Source of the DNA: Staphylotrichum longicolle
Lineage: Eukaryota > Ascomycota > Sordariomycetes > Sordariales > Chaetomiaceae
NCBI GenBank assembly: GCA_019096155.1
Contig: JAHCVI010000004.1
Location: 3,348,001-3,412,000, forward strand
DNA: 64,000 nucleotides
Reading direction: 5' to 3'
Shown here: positions 34,733 to 47,341 of the stretch, piece after piece
Numbering within the stretch: the first letter of the stretch is position 1
How the letters are laid out: each line of letters starts with the position of its first letter
Notes under the pieces: generated by a model
What the model saw: only the letters and a program-made list of their open reading frames with translations
The model's database searches: none
What the model was told of the DNA's origin: nothing
Translations under genes and position numbers: made by a program

Positions 34733-35991
34733 TTCTGATCAGGGGTTAGGGGTATCAATAAGTGGTAGGGCTGCTGAAAGAGGTTCAGAAACGGGATTAT
34801 CTCCAGAAGTTGTAGGGCATAGATTGCCCGGCGACTTGTCTCTGGGCCATACTACTAGGCCAGAAGGAAGGGGTGATATGCGCCATCAATACAAATATCA
34901 AGGCAAGGACTCGACCTGTGAACCGAAGTGGCGGAGGTGACTGCTGGGGACGCTTGCCCCGATGAGTCCAGAGTGCCACCGAATCCAGGCAGGCTCATGG
35001 GGACAACTGTGACGCATGCCCTCGTACCACAGTGCTGACTCGACATTCACAAACAAAGACCTCAAGGGACGGTTACCGCATCCGCAACTCGTGACCTGGA
35101 GGGTGGACGACCATCGACTACCTGTACTGTGCGCATAGCAGTGTCAATCTTTGGCGCCTTCTCAGCCATTCCCTACCCATAAGAGACCCGCGTGCGCCCC
35201 GTCGGATCAAGCACTCGTCAGGATAGCTAGCAAGGTGCTCACCCAGGTGGTCATCGATGGCAAATGGCATGTCTGAGTGCGTGAGAAACGGTGGGTCGGT
35301 GGAATAGCGGGCCAGTATGGTTGCACTGAGGGATGGTGGCACTGAAAGTGGCACTGTGCAAAGATGCACCGTACCTGCTTCTAGTGGATTTTGCAATCAC
35401 TGCTGCATGGAGCCTCCGGCAGACAAATTGCCAGCCCGCCCCCTTGGGTCGTCCATGCAGACAGCCCACTGCGGACCCCGGGCGTTGGCCGACCGTGTGT
35501 TGAGGTTCAATGAAGGTTGGAGTTGATGATGGATCTCGATGGAGCATTGGGTGCTTTCGGGGGTGGAAGTGGGGATGTAACGTTGCCGGATCGGGGCTAA
35601 CCAAAACGTTGTATCGCACCTGCCGAATCCGGTTAACACACGGCCTTTAATCCTCGGCTGCCTGGACCCTGTCCCCTGTCATTGGTCAATGCATCTGCAA
35701 CCTCCCGTTGTGCACAACTCGCGGGAAGTCGCAGCAGTGAAGCAGTGAACAGCGGACAAGTGCACACTGCTCAGGTGCTCTGGGTCTTTTCCCACACCTT
35801 CTCCATGCGCCGGGGCGAGCACCAAAGGAGCGGACAATACCAGATACCTTACCCTATGGGTCTGTCCTGAGCGCAGCAGTATCGTTACACCTGCTGCTGG
35901 CTATCCGCGGAACCACCCGGCCAACGAGCATGCCGTCGCCGCCGCCGGAGAATAGCCCTCAAACCCAACACTCCGATTCCCACTGCCCAAG
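34733..35991. promoter_or_regulatory. Shared divergent promoter, deacetylase/GH3 pair
   Basis: 1.26 kb between two divergent GlcNAc-pathway genes, so a likely site of joint control. I find no convincing open frame, and no exact NDT80-type element (CRCAAAW); the nearest is CACAAAC at about 35048-35054. Confidence 0.5.
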
Positions 35992-38900
35992 ATGACCAAG
36001 CTGGACGGCGACCTGGCTTTGGACCCACTATGGCAGGATCTCGATTGGTATGTGAAGCCATGCTCTTTCTCCTGATGCCACTCTGTGATGCTGGTGAGAT
36101 TTCGTGTTGGCAATCAGCATTGCGTTTTGACTCTCAATGCGATGGGGTCGAGGAGATCATCTCCTGGAACTTGAGAGTTGTTGTAGTGATAACCAAAACT
36201 GCACATCCAATAGATGAAATGGCGCGGAGCAGGTTGCTGACATCCGCCCAGGGCCATCGGCCAGATGCTGATCATGGGATGGGATGGCACCAAAGTCACA
36301 CCCCAGATCCGTAACCTGATCGAGCAACACCACTTGGGCTCGGTTCTTCTGACGGCAAAAAATCTCAAATGTAGTCTGCCCTGGTCTTGATCTGGTGCCA
36401 CACGCTAACTGAAATGCAGCCGCAGAGCAGACGGCGAGGCTCGTCCAGGAGCTGCAAACCATTGCCCACCAGGCCGGACATCCCCACCCCCTGTTGATCG
36501 CTCTGGACCAGGAGAACGGCGGTGTCAACAGTCTCTACGATGAGGATTACATCTGCCAGTTTCCCAGCTCCATGGGCCAGGCCGCTGCCGGGAGCGCTGA
36601 TCTGGCATATAAGATCGCGAAGGCCACCGCAACGGAGGTTTCGGCAGTCGGCGTCAACTTGATACTCGGCCCGGTGCTCGATGTCCTGACCAATGCACGG
36701 TATCAGCCGCTCGGTGTCCGCGCTACCAGCGATGACCCTCAGGAAGTATCTCAATATGGCATCGCCGCCATGAACGGGTACAGGGACGCCGGGGTGGCAA
36801 CTTGCGGAAAACACTTCCCATCCTACGGGAATCTGGACTTCCTTGGCTCCAGCATGGACATTCCCATCATTACCCAGACACTAGAGGAGCTGTCTCTGAG
36901 CGCCCTCGTCCCCTTCCGCAATGCTATTGCGACGGGCAAGCTGGACGCCATGTTTGTGGGCGGCTGCGGCATCACCAATCCGTCCATGAGCGTCAACCAT
37001 GCCTGTCTCTCAGACCAGGTGGTTGACGACTTGCTCAGAAACGAACTCGGCTTTCAGGGCGTTGCTATCTCGGAGTGTCTCGAGATGGAGGGGCTCCGAA
37101 ATGAGATCGGCGTCAAGACGGGAACTGTCATGGCTGTTGAGGCCGGATGCGACCTGGTGATGCTCTGCCGCGCCTACGATGTGCAGCTCGAGGCCATCTC
37201 AGGTCTCAAACTGGGAGTGGAGAACGAGCTCATTACGAAAGAGCGCATCTACACCTCCCTCAAACGGGTCCTCCGTATGAAGAAGTCGTGCACCTCTTGG
37301 CCGAAAGCACTGAACCCTGCCGGGATCAACTTATTATCCAAGATCCATCCCAGCCATCTTGCGCTCTCGTTGAAAGCTTTCGATGATTCCATCGCCGTCA
37401 TTCGAGATAACGAGAAGCTGCTCCCGCTCACCAGTTCGATGCATCAGGAAGAGGAGTTGCTCTTGTTGACACCTTTAGTGAAACCGCTACCGGCGTCTTC
37501 CATGACCAAGGCCCTTCTAAAGGCGAAGAACAAGTTGGAAGCCCCGACATTGCATGACAAGTGGGTGCACCGCGACCGCGACCGAGGGGCCATCATGAGC
37601 GGTGAAGGCGTGTTCAGAGAGCTTGGAAGGTCTCTTGCTCGCGCTCGACATGGCAAACTGCTGCATACTTCTTACACTGCAAACGGTGTAAGGCCAGGTT
37701 CGTGGTCTGTTTACAGGAGTCAACTCGACGCATCGCTGACATTCTGCAGTCCACGAGAACTTGATCAACCGAGCGTCGTGCATCATCATCGTGACGGCAG
37801 ATGCCAACCGCAACCTGTATCAGGCAGGCTTCACCAAGCACGTCTCCATGATGTGTTCAATGCTGCGCGCGAGCGGCCAGAAGAAGTCCCTTCTTGTCGT
37901 GGCCGTCAGCTCGCCTTACGATTTTGCCATGGACAAGTCGATCGGGACCTACATCTGCACATTTGACTTCACCGAGACAGCCATGTCTGCTCTTGTGCGC
38001 GTCTTGTGCGGCAAATTTAAGCCACAGGGCATCTTACCTGGCACCTTGCGGAAAAGTCGAAAGGTCCTCAAATCCAGACAACACTGGCTCGTTGAGGCTT
38101 ACAACCGCGACCGCGACGCCAGAGGGCTCGACGACCTCCTGCAAGCGCTGGCCCGGGCGAGTGCTCCTGCCCACCAATTTCTTCTCACCACCAGCGCGCA
38201 CACCTTTGAGCTCTTCAACCCCAACATCGAAGAAGCCCACTTCGTCGTCCGCAACAGCAGCACGCAAGCTCTCTACGGTTTCTGCGCCACCTACTTTGTC
38301 CAAAACACCGGCATCATTGGCGCGCTCTTCGTCGACCCGGCCAAGCGAAACGTCTCCATCGGCCGCTCCCTCCAGCGCCGCGCCCTCCGCGGCCTCACCC
38401 AAAAGCGCGGCATCAAGAAGCTCCAGCTCGGCATGTCCTTCCCGGGCGTGTTTCTCGGCATTCCCGCCGACGACAATGCCGGGCTCAAGCAGTGGTTCGC
38501 CAACGGCGGCTGGGACCTGCAGTTCCCGCGCCGCCTCGCCAACCTGACCCTCGCGTCCCTCCCCAGCTGGAGCGCCCCCGAGGGTTTACTTCAGAGCATC
38601 CAGCGCGCGGGCATCAGCTTCGACCTCATCCACGGGCCGGACAACGCAGATGGTGTGCTCGCGCACATCGCCGCGCACGCGGGCCCGGAGGTGTGCGAGT
38701 TGTACCGGTTCGCGCTGCAGGAGGGCAAGACGTGCGGGGTGGTGCGCGCCAAGGGCCACGCGGACAGTCTGCTGGGGACCGTGGTGATTTGCAGCCCGGG
38801 CAGTCCGCTGGCGGGGTTCATTCCCCCGCTACACCCGCTTTCGCCGGCCGGGGAGGAGGAGATGATGATCGGGGGCATTGTGGCACCCGTTGTGGCGGCC

Positions 38901-39271
38901 GCGACGCCCCAGGCGGTTCTGGTGCTGCAGGGGCTGACACTGATGGGGCTGAGGCAGAATAAAGCGCACAAGGCGCTCAGGAGCGTGTTGAGTTGGGTGC
39001 AGGATGAGGCGTATGAGCCGCTGGTCGCCATGGTATGTCGCATCCTTGGGGTTGTTTTGCCTCTTTGCGGTTGCCCTGGGGTGCTTGATCGCCCTGCCGT
39101 GATGTTGCTCTCATCATCATTTTGGGACTACATGACTAACTTTGTTGGGTAGGGGTTCGAGGTGCTGCAGGTTTTTGAGGAGTTTACGAACTCTCCCGAG
39201 AATGTGAGTGCTGCTTTGATGTGTTTGATGGGATGTTGCTGACAGATTGGTAGTGGCAGGATCTGGCCTAG
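35992..39271 (+). CDS. nag3: GH3 beta-N-acetylglucosaminidase-like protein fused to a GNAT acetyltransferase domain
   Basis: Six exons (35992-36047, 36252-36370, 36420-37685, 37750-39032, 39153-39203, 39260-39271) give 928 residues; every junction keeps frame. Residues about 20-360 are a NagZ-like GH3 barrel: 'GQMLIMGWDG', 'LIALDQENGGV', 'NLILGPVLDV', 'GKHFPSYGN', 'FQGVAISECLEMEGL'. A C-terminal part contains a GNAT fold with 'GALFVDPAKRNVSIGRSLQRRAL' resembling the acetyl-CoA binding region. No secretion signal is visible, so it is probably cytosolic. This fusion accompanies GlcNAc catabolic genes in other filamentous fungi. The usual NagZ nucleophile Asp is Glu277 and the His of the His/Asp dyad is Tyr194, so activity cannot be assumed. 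Confidence 0.88.
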
Positions 39272-40157
39272 TCTAACTGGCAGCCAGGGTTTGATTAAGT
39301 TGAAAAGTTTGGACAACATGCAGTTTAGGGCACCCGTTGTTTCAGGGTCTCCCACCACAATGTGTTTTCTCTTTGGAAATTTCTTTGCGTCATCTTGTTC
39401 TGCCTGGGCTCTCGCGATTTTGAATGGTGTACTATCTATCGTAAATATGTTGTTTAAACCACACGCATTTCTAATGTTTTGTGCTGAACGACGTTGTTGT
39501 CGTCGAACAAGGGGTTGTTAACGGCCATCTTCAAGCCGCCTGCAGAACTGCTGCAGAGTTCCCCGCAACGGCAACGCCAAGTCCGTGCAATTGTGCCGAA
39601 CGGGAGTGCTGTCTGGTGGCTGGCCTTGCACATCCAGGATTTGCAAGCCTCAATCCTGCACATCTGACTAAATGGGGTCAGGCCACGGGGGAATGGAAAC
39701 ACATACCAAGTAGTTATGTACCTAAACACCAGCAAGGAGCCCCTGTGAGCCAACCTTGTCAGGAGATTGGAGTGGGCTCTTGGCGGAGCCTGGGATCAGG
39801 GTGCACGGCTGGGGAACGTGGAGAGCCCGCGACCTGCGTGGTTGCAGTGGCGGGCCTTCACACCCACAGACACCCCAGCAAGCGGCAGGCGGCGGCGGGC
39901 AATCGGAAGCACCAACAGGCGGGCGGTTCCAGAGCTCGCTTTGCTGGCGTGCATGCTGGCGACGTGTTGCTCCACCTCCCACTTCAACCTCCCCGACTGC
40001 ACATGCGCTAATCTGACAACACCCGCTTTACCCACCCCGAGCTTATCGCAAATGTCATGCTCGACGGGTCCCGCCCTAAGCTGTCATCGGACGTCCGATT
40101 CGAGAGTCGCCCAGTCTGCATGCACCTCCGCACGAGCTCTTCGTGAGCTGCGATGAG
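39272..40157. other. Intergenic, 3' of GH3-GNAT and 5' of the NDT80-type gene
   Basis: 886 bp without a recognisable gene. It must contain the promoter of the NDT80-type regulator. Confidence 0.6.
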
Positions 40158-42065
40158 ATGGCCGGCTTCAATTCCATGCCGGCGCTGTCGTCGGGCGCCA
40201 CCCCTGGCCAGGACGCCGTGGCCATGACGGCCTCGGACATGGACGCCTTTATGGCCTTTGACGAGTCTTTGCTGTGAGTAGCCGTCTGAGGACTATTCCT
40301 CATGGCTTGCTAACCCACTCTCCTCCCAGAGACCCCGTTCACGGCATCACAGGCATCCCCACCATGCCATTTACCCCCACCACCTACGACTTCGATACCT
40401 TTAGTACCACGTTTGAAGACCCCTTCTCCTATCCGGCCCGCCCCTTCGAAGGCGCCGGCGCCAGTGCTCTCGACGCCGAAGCCTACAACATTGACGCCTC
40501 GTCCCCGCAAGAGCTCGACAACAAGCTGCTCGGCTTCGGTGCCCCGCTTCCTGGCAAGGCCACGCTCCTTACCGATGCGGGGCAGTTCATCGAGCCGGCC
40601 ATGACTGGCGAGCTGTACGGCATGTTCTTCGTCGCCGAGGACGTGTTCGGCGCAGATAGCAACACCACAGGCCGTCCGCTGGAACTGACGTGCTACCGCC
40701 GGAATCTGTGGCAGATCTCTGGTCAGATCACGCTTCCGCGGCACGTGGCGCAGTATGTGGACGAGCAAGGGCGCCGGGCGCCGGCGGTGGAGTTGGCAGC
40801 GTCGATCACGGCCGTCGAGAGCATCGAGGGGAGGATCGCGGAGATGATTACCATTCCCTGGCGGGGGAGTAACGCCCCTATGGGGGCTGAGGAGACCAAG
40901 GTGGTCAGCACGCCGCCTATCGTGCCTCTTGATCTTGCAAGTGGCGGGCAGGAGGTGGATGGCGGCAGTAGAGTGTCGGTGCCCGTGGCGTGGAAGAGGC
41001 TGCAGTTCAAGCATGCCACCGCGAACAATGGACGGAGAAAGGGGCTGCAACAGCATTATGTGGTGCAGATCAACCTGTTGGTGAAGAGTAAGGGCGGCGA
41101 GTACATCAAAGTGGCTGAGATACAATCAGGGCCGGTCATCGTGAGGGGACGCAGTCCGAGGAACTTTGATAGTCGGAAGGAAGTGCCGCTGGGCGATAAG
41201 AGGCCGTTGGAAAGGAGGAACACGGAGGGTTCGAGTGGTTCTGGGGGGGCGAAGCAACAGCAAAGACCAGACGACGGTGATCTTGCGCAAAAGATGCAGC
41301 GATACAGCGCACTGGGGAACGTTCAGGTATGCGCCTTACCTCTTCCCATCTTGCAGTGACCCGGCTAATAGGTTGAAGCAATCACCAGCTGACTGGGCAA
41401 CACCATACCCTTCCACCACGCCGAGCCAACAACATGCAACCAAGAAGATGGCCATATCTTCGCCTAATCTGAACCGACCGCCAGTCCCCTCCTGGGGATC
41501 ATTAGACGCTTCGTCGACAACACATTCTAAACACGCTAGTAACAACAAACCAAACCCTTCCAGTCTCAAAACCCAGCGCAGCAATAGCACAACCGGCCCC
41601 CAGCCTCTCCCAATCAGCCTCTCCCTATCCGAAGATGAGCGAAGTCCTCCGAACCGCTCCAACTCAAACGACAGCTCCCAAAGCCCCCAGCGCACAAAAT
41701 CGTCCACGATGCTTCTCTCCACCAGCGGCACGGGAGTCACCGGGCAGGGCCAGAGCAGCGGGGCTGGAGGCCACAACCCGCTCGCAAGCCCCTTGGAGAC
41801 AGAGGACATGTTGTACGAATATTTTCCCTTGAGCTTGGACGATTGGTAAGTCTTTCCTTTCTCTCTAGTTTGTCAAAATTGCAACAAAAACATTACAACA
41901 ACACAGAAGACGGTCAGAAACGTGGATGAGCTGACAAGACCGAAAAGGATGCCCCCCGTCGACGCAATTTATCGGCCGCACGTTGTGCACCACACCATCG
42001 TCCCCCCAGAAGTCAAAGCCCAGCAGATGCGGAGCAAAGCAAAACGATACTTTGCTGCCGAGTGA
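40158..42065 (+). CDS. ron1: NDT80/PhoG-type transcription factor, RON1-like
   Basis: Exons 40158-40273, 40330-41326, 41379-41845 and 41948-42065 encode 565 residues. The last exon follows a CTGAC branch-like site, and joins 'PLSLDDW' to 'MPPVDAIYRPHVVHHT'. Residues about 100-320 form the NDT80 DNA-binding domain ('LELTCYRRNLWQISG', 'VAWKRLQFKHATANNGRRKG', 'YVVQINLLVK', 'SGPVIVRGRSPRNFDSR'). The rest is Ser/Pro/Gln-rich, except for a conserved C-terminal block. NDT80-family proteins other than yeast meiotic Ndt80 include RON1, the regulator needed for GlcNAc catabolism in Trichoderma. Its position between four GlcNAc genes makes the RON1 role likely here. Confidence 0.9.
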
Positions 42066-43576
42066 TATCCCCCACGATACGTAGTAAAAACAAAAGGGGC
42101 CAGTCAAACATGCCCCACCAACACAGTCACAAGGCAACGTACCTTGCACTGCTTAACGCGCGGGGCCCCACCAACCAAAATCAGCGTCGACACCCCACAC
42201 CAGCACAAGGTCTCGCTCTCGCTCTACCCTCCCCGCGCCCTCCAACTCGTCGTCCCGCGGCACGTCTTCGGGCAGCAGCCCCAAGTCCCGCCGCGGGGCA
42301 CGACGTCGGTGTCGACGAGGCGGCCAGCGGGGAGGTCGAGGTCGAAGAGGGGCCCGCCTGGCTGGGCCCGGACGGTGATGCACAGACGCGACTCGGGGTT
42401 GGCGGTGGGGGTAATGAGGGCTGCCCGGATGATGATGACGGCATGGTGGTTTCTTTGGCGGGTTTGAAGTCTTTAGAGAGAGAAAGGGGTGTAAGGCGGC
42501 GGCGGGAGCGGTGAATATGTGGAATCGCGGGGACTGGGAATGGAGGAGAGGAGATGCGCTGTCCTATGGGCGTCTGTCGGGATTAGGGGTCTGTTCTGCA
42601 AGTTGGACTGTCGTGGGCGCCCGTCGTGGCTGGTTCTCGCATGCTTGATACCATCATGATTTGTTGATTTTGGGGCTGGGTCTGCATTGTTTGTTGGGCG
42701 TTGTTTGCTCGTCTTGCCTGCTTGCATGCAGAAGTGAGAGTGGTGGACATGATGGCTGTTTCTAACCTGACTGTTTCCCCATGCATTCTTCCATGCTGTC
42801 TCTTCTTCCGGAGACTCTCTCTTTCGGTCATTGACGTGTCTGCTTCCTTCATTCAAGCCGGTGTTCTTCACATCGTCGACCGAGTCCCCGTTCTATCGCG
42901 CGGGTGACATTAGAGGAACCAACTCAAGAGCACCTCGGAAACACCATTTCGTCACTTTGGTCTAACCTTGATAAATGACATGGAGCAACCTGACCGCAGA
43001 AAACTGTGGCGCTCTGCATGCTTTGTTTGCATGAAAAGCGAGGGTCACATTGCACTCTCTGCTAGCGCTTGGATACATCCGTCACACCTGTCAACAACCC
43101 CTTTTCTGTCCCTGCATATGACTGACTTCCTTTGCCTCGAGCGTCAACTCACTGCTCTAAGCTTCAATCTCTCTTCGGTGTAGTTAAAAACTCAGAAGTA
43201 GCTTTTTATCGTTTCGACTTGGAAATTAACAAGTGCGTATGCATGAGACACAGGATTCCGATATCCCAGGCTGGTTGAGACTTTGCAGTCTAATGATACG
43301 CAGTCACTTCAGGGACCTCATAAAGTGGCAGTATAGATGCTGAACATACAACTTGGCCACGGATCCAGTTACCAAGGTCAACTCATTATTATTCTTCACC
43401 CGCACACTCAGCAATCCTATCAGGCCGCCTTTCAGCTACCTTCCTCCGCACATTACCCAGCCCACTCCCGTGTGTCGCAAGTTGCACATGCCATGACAGG
43501 CAACTCACATCAAATCTCCCAACAAACCCTCCCAACACCCCTCCCTATCTAACACCGAAAAAGAAAAAGAAGAAAT
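42066..43576. other. Intergenic, convergent 3' ends
   Basis: 1.5 kb between the NDT80-type gene and the kinase gene. I see no conserved coding segment. Confidence 0.6.
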
Positions 43577-45388
43577 CTAAACCAAACAAGCCAACGCCAC
43601 CGCCGCCCCCCTCAACGAACTCTCCCGCGCCTCCACCAGCACCATCCTACCCCCTTCCCCCCCCCCCTTCCCCATCAGGCCCAAGATCAGAATCAGCAAC
43701 CAACTCATCCACAAACCCCTGCACCCCCTCCCGATACCCCGGGTACTGCTCCACCACGGAGCCGTTGAACGCCACGGTCGTCAGCCCGCGCGCAATTTCC
43801 AGCTCGGTCAGCGTCTCCTCGCGGAACGGCGACGACGACGGCGATGGTGACGACGACGTGGTTGATGATGATGAATCCTCCTCTGGGAGGGTGGAGAGCA
43901 ACTCCCGCTCGGCCTCGGCCTTGAGCTCCCAGAGGCCGAAGAGGGAGGCGGCGACGACCGAGGCGGAGCGGCGCGCGATGTGGGAGGCGAGGGCGCGGAG
44001 GAAGAGCATGTCCGTGTGGGTGGCGCGGTGGGAGGGGGAGGGGTGGCGGGCGGTGAAGTATGCGAGGGCGGTGGTTTGGGCGGGGGGTGTGTCGCTGTGG
44101 AGTGGGTTAGTTATTTGCTTTGGAGATGGGTGGGAAGGGGGATGGGGGGAGGGCGTACGCGGAGATGACGGAGAGGGTTTCCGTGTCGAGGGCGTACGGG
44201 GTGAGGAGCGAGGGCGGGACGGTGCCGCCGAAGACGCCAGTGGAGGGGATGGCGTCGAGGAGGGCGAGGCGGCAGATCTCGCCGAGGTAGTACCCGCTGA
44301 CGAGGTGCTCGAGGGGTTGGAAGTCGGGCCGGGGGTGGGCGGCTTTGAGGAGCTTGTCCCACTTGGTCAGAGGGAGGATGTCGTGGCCGAACATGCCCAG
44401 CTCCGTGTTGACGATGACGTGGCTGGCCTTCTCATGCCAGCTGCTGGGGCGGTCGCCGAATTTGGGCTGGTCGATGGTGGCTACCGGGAGGTGTACGGCG
44501 ACGTTGACGCCTGTCCCGAGGATGAGACTAAAGCGCGTGGAGGGGGTGATGTAGGCTTCCGAGAGCAGGGCGGCGCTCGAGTCGTTGACGATGGCGGAGA
44601 GCTCGACATGCAAGCCCTGCTTCCGGCAGGCGGTCTTGATGATCTCTCCCAAGTCTTCCCCGACGAGGCCGTCGTTAGCGAGGAAGCCTTTGCCCATGCC
44701 GCAGAGTTTCCCCCCTTTTGAGGATGTTTGCCTACTGCTGTTAGCCAGTGAGTCAAGTGCCGCGGGACTTGGGGACATACTCAATAGGGAAACTCCAGGC
44801 CAGGCCCACGAGCAGCGGGTGTTCTGGACTGTGCCCTTTCGCCATGTCGGTGGCTACGGTCCGGTGTATCCTCTCGGCCATCCAATCAAAGAACTCTGTG
44901 CCCCTGAGGTTTCTCACCTCGCTGTCGATCTTGAACGTGTCCATCCGAACGATGCCGCTTTCCGACTTTGCCATGTCGCGCCCTCGGAGTTCTACCAATG
45001 CCACGCGTAGTGTCGACCCGCCGACATCGAGTGCAAGGTACTGGCCGGATTCGTGGCCGGTGGGTAATTGGGAGTTATATGAGGGAAGCATGCAGGCCGG
45101 GTTCGATCGGAGACGTTCCCGGAACTGACGCTTCAGCTTCCTCGAGAACCGCTTCAGCCCGCCATCCTCGATGTACCCCAGAAACAGGTGCTCGGCCTCG
45201 GCGAGGAAGTCGGCCGCGGGATCGGCGTTGGCCTTGGTGGTCCCGGCATCGGGGCCGGCGACCGGGGCGACGGGGCTTGCTGTCCAAAAAGCGAGTAATG
45301 CTTTCAGAAACGACCTGCCGCGAAAGAGAGACTTGAGAGCAGCAACGAAAGCATCTCGTAGCGACGTCATGGTGGAAACGAGTGGCAT
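43577..45388 (-). CDS. hxk3: Hexokinase-family N-acetylglucosamine kinase
   Basis: Exons 45388-44781, 44731-44159 and 44094-43577 (introns 49 and 64 bp). As written, exon 3 leaves frame at an 11-base C run (43657-43667) and stops at 43647. Removing one base makes the total exactly 566 codons and restores a hexokinase-like end, 'ARESSLRGAAVALACL', with TAG at 43577-43579. So a homopolymer error is likely and the product is about 565 residues. Phosphate-binding 'LALDVGGSTLRVALVEL', substrate loop 'SFPIEQTS', catalytic Asp in 'AIVNDSSAALLS', and 'ILGTGVNVA' are present. A Ser-rich insert ('EEDSSSSTTSSS') is unusual. Location with deacetylase and deaminase, plus divergence from glucose hexokinases, point to GlcNAc as substrate (Hxk3/Nag5-like). 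A second in-frame ATG lies at 45370. Confidence 0.85.
43657..43667. repeat. C11 homopolymer disrupting the kinase frame
   Basis: Eleven C on the plus strand (G11 in the coding sense). Frames on either side are both hexokinase-like but one base apart. Confidence 0.85.
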
Positions 45389-47341
45389 ATCTGCATGACC
45401 CTGGGGACCCGAAGACAGCTGCGGCGGACAGGGGCTACTTTAAGTCATCCAGGACAGGGCGGGAGGTGGTAGGAAGGGAGGCACATTCCAGCTATACGAC
45501 GTGCTTCTAGGGTCCGATGATGGCTGACTGGCCGTCTCCGCCGAAGCAACGAAGGAAGGGCCAAGGGCAGACAGAGGTGTGCTGGGCTGGGCTGGGCTGG
45601 ACTCGACGTTGTTGGTTAGGTCCGGTTTGGCAGGCTCAGCAACAGCACCACCTTTGCTCCGTATGGCTGCTGGCTGCTGGCTGTGGGCATGGGCATGGGC
45701 ATGGGCGTGGGTGTGGGCATGCAGCACGCCAAGTAAACACACCACTACCGGGCCGCGAAAAGGCTGGCACGGGAAAAATGAAACCTGCCGGATGCCGCCG
45801 TGCAGAAGCGGGAGGCGCGCGGATGGGGAAGCAGCGCGACCCAGCCCTGGCGAGGGAGACGCAGAGGTTACAGGGGCGGCCCCGTATGAGTGGATGGGTG
45901 GGGGGGGAAAGGAACTGGTTCGGTTGAGGGATCCGGAATGGTGATTGACAGCCACGTCGAACACAGGCAAATGTTTGAGACAGATGGTCGATATGGCGGC
46001 AGAACAAACGGAAATCCAGGGGTAACGGTCGTGACCAATGGCAGTGGTGGACTCGGCGTGTAACAAAAGCGATGAGGCGTCCCGGGAGCAGGAGTGAGTG
46101 AGAAGAGCGCTGCCCTGTCGTCTGTCGTGTGGAGCTTGGTTCAGAACGTGGAAGGCAACCAGAACAACCACTCCAACCCGTAAGATTCGCACTGGAACTT
46201 CCGGAGACCCTCCCAAAAAAATGTCAAACCAACAGAAGAGTGCAGTCACTTGCCCAGCTCGGCGCAAAGGGGAGGGATCCCGGCGTTGCTGTGGGTTGGC
46301 GGCCGTGGCCCGCCGCGTCCTCCGCCCGGGACAGAGGGGACGTAACGTTGCCTTTTGCGAGTTCCCGTTCCAGTTCCAGTTGCGACGGGAGCTGCTGTCG
46401 ATCGGGGCTCGGTGCATTGCGGGGCTGATCCAGGCGCCAGCGGGGCCCGGTGGGGCCTGTGCTGAGCTCCCGTTTGGCAGGCGCACGGGCCATACAAAAG
46501 CTTAATTCTGACCAGGGCCCAAACCATCGACTTCTCCAAACCTCGATTCGAGCATCGCATCTGCACGTAATCTGGGGCTTGGGTCAGCCGCAGGACGGGG
46601 ACTGACGAGAAGAGCCTCATAATTGCAGCGCACGGAAATGACCGAGCTCTAAGTGTGCGGCAACCGTTTGTCTCGCTGAGTTTGGTGCCCCTGCTCAACT
46701 CGCTCCTGCCTTCCACAAGGCTCGCAGCTGCCACAACTGTCACGCATGACGGGCAATGGAATGGTGCGATGGAAGCCTGGTGGAAGTCACCCCAGGATGA
46801 ACTTTCCATCCTTCGACTTCGGTGTCAGGACTAACCCCAAACTCAGCGCAACCCGAAAGCCCACATTGTCTCTCTTCCATTGGGCAGCCTCGCTTGACCG
46901 TCCCGACCAAGCACGTCAAGCGAAAAGGCCCTGCGCCATCGTCCTGTCTCCTCACAGTGCTCTCCTCGCCACTTGTGGACGGAGCACACGCAGAACGTTC
47001 CATCTGTGCTCCATACCAACCCTACCCTCCCTCCTTTGTCCGTGTCGTCGAACCCGGCACCCCCGACAAGTGCCATGGCCGGTGCTATCCACAGTGTCTC
47101 CGGCCAGTCGCCGACGACCTCGTGGTTACCCTTGTCATCACATGTCCTTGACACTGCGTCTCTGATTGATCCTTGACGTCGTCGACTCATATTATACAAG
47201 TCTCCTATCTTTGTCAGCCTGAATGGCTCTCTGTTACCCTTCTCTCCAAGAACTCACTCAATCATCACGGGCTCTCCTGCCTCCCATATTGCCATCTTTC
47301 TTCCAGATTTCCCAGTCCTCCCCTTATCATCCTAAGTCAAG
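45389..47341. promoter_or_regulatory. Shared divergent promoter, kinase/deaminase pair
   Basis: 1.95 kb between the GlcNAc kinase (-) and GlcN-6-P deaminase (+). It holds a (GCTGG)4 run at 45581-45600 and a GGGCAT hexamer array at 45684-45720. No gene recognised; the last 150 bp before the deaminase ATG are pyrimidine-rich. Confidence 0.5.
45684..45720 (+). repeat. GGGCAT hexanucleotide array
   Basis: Six near-perfect units of GGGCAT (two with GGGCGT/GGGTGT variants), about 300 bp upstream of the kinase start. Confidence 0.9.
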
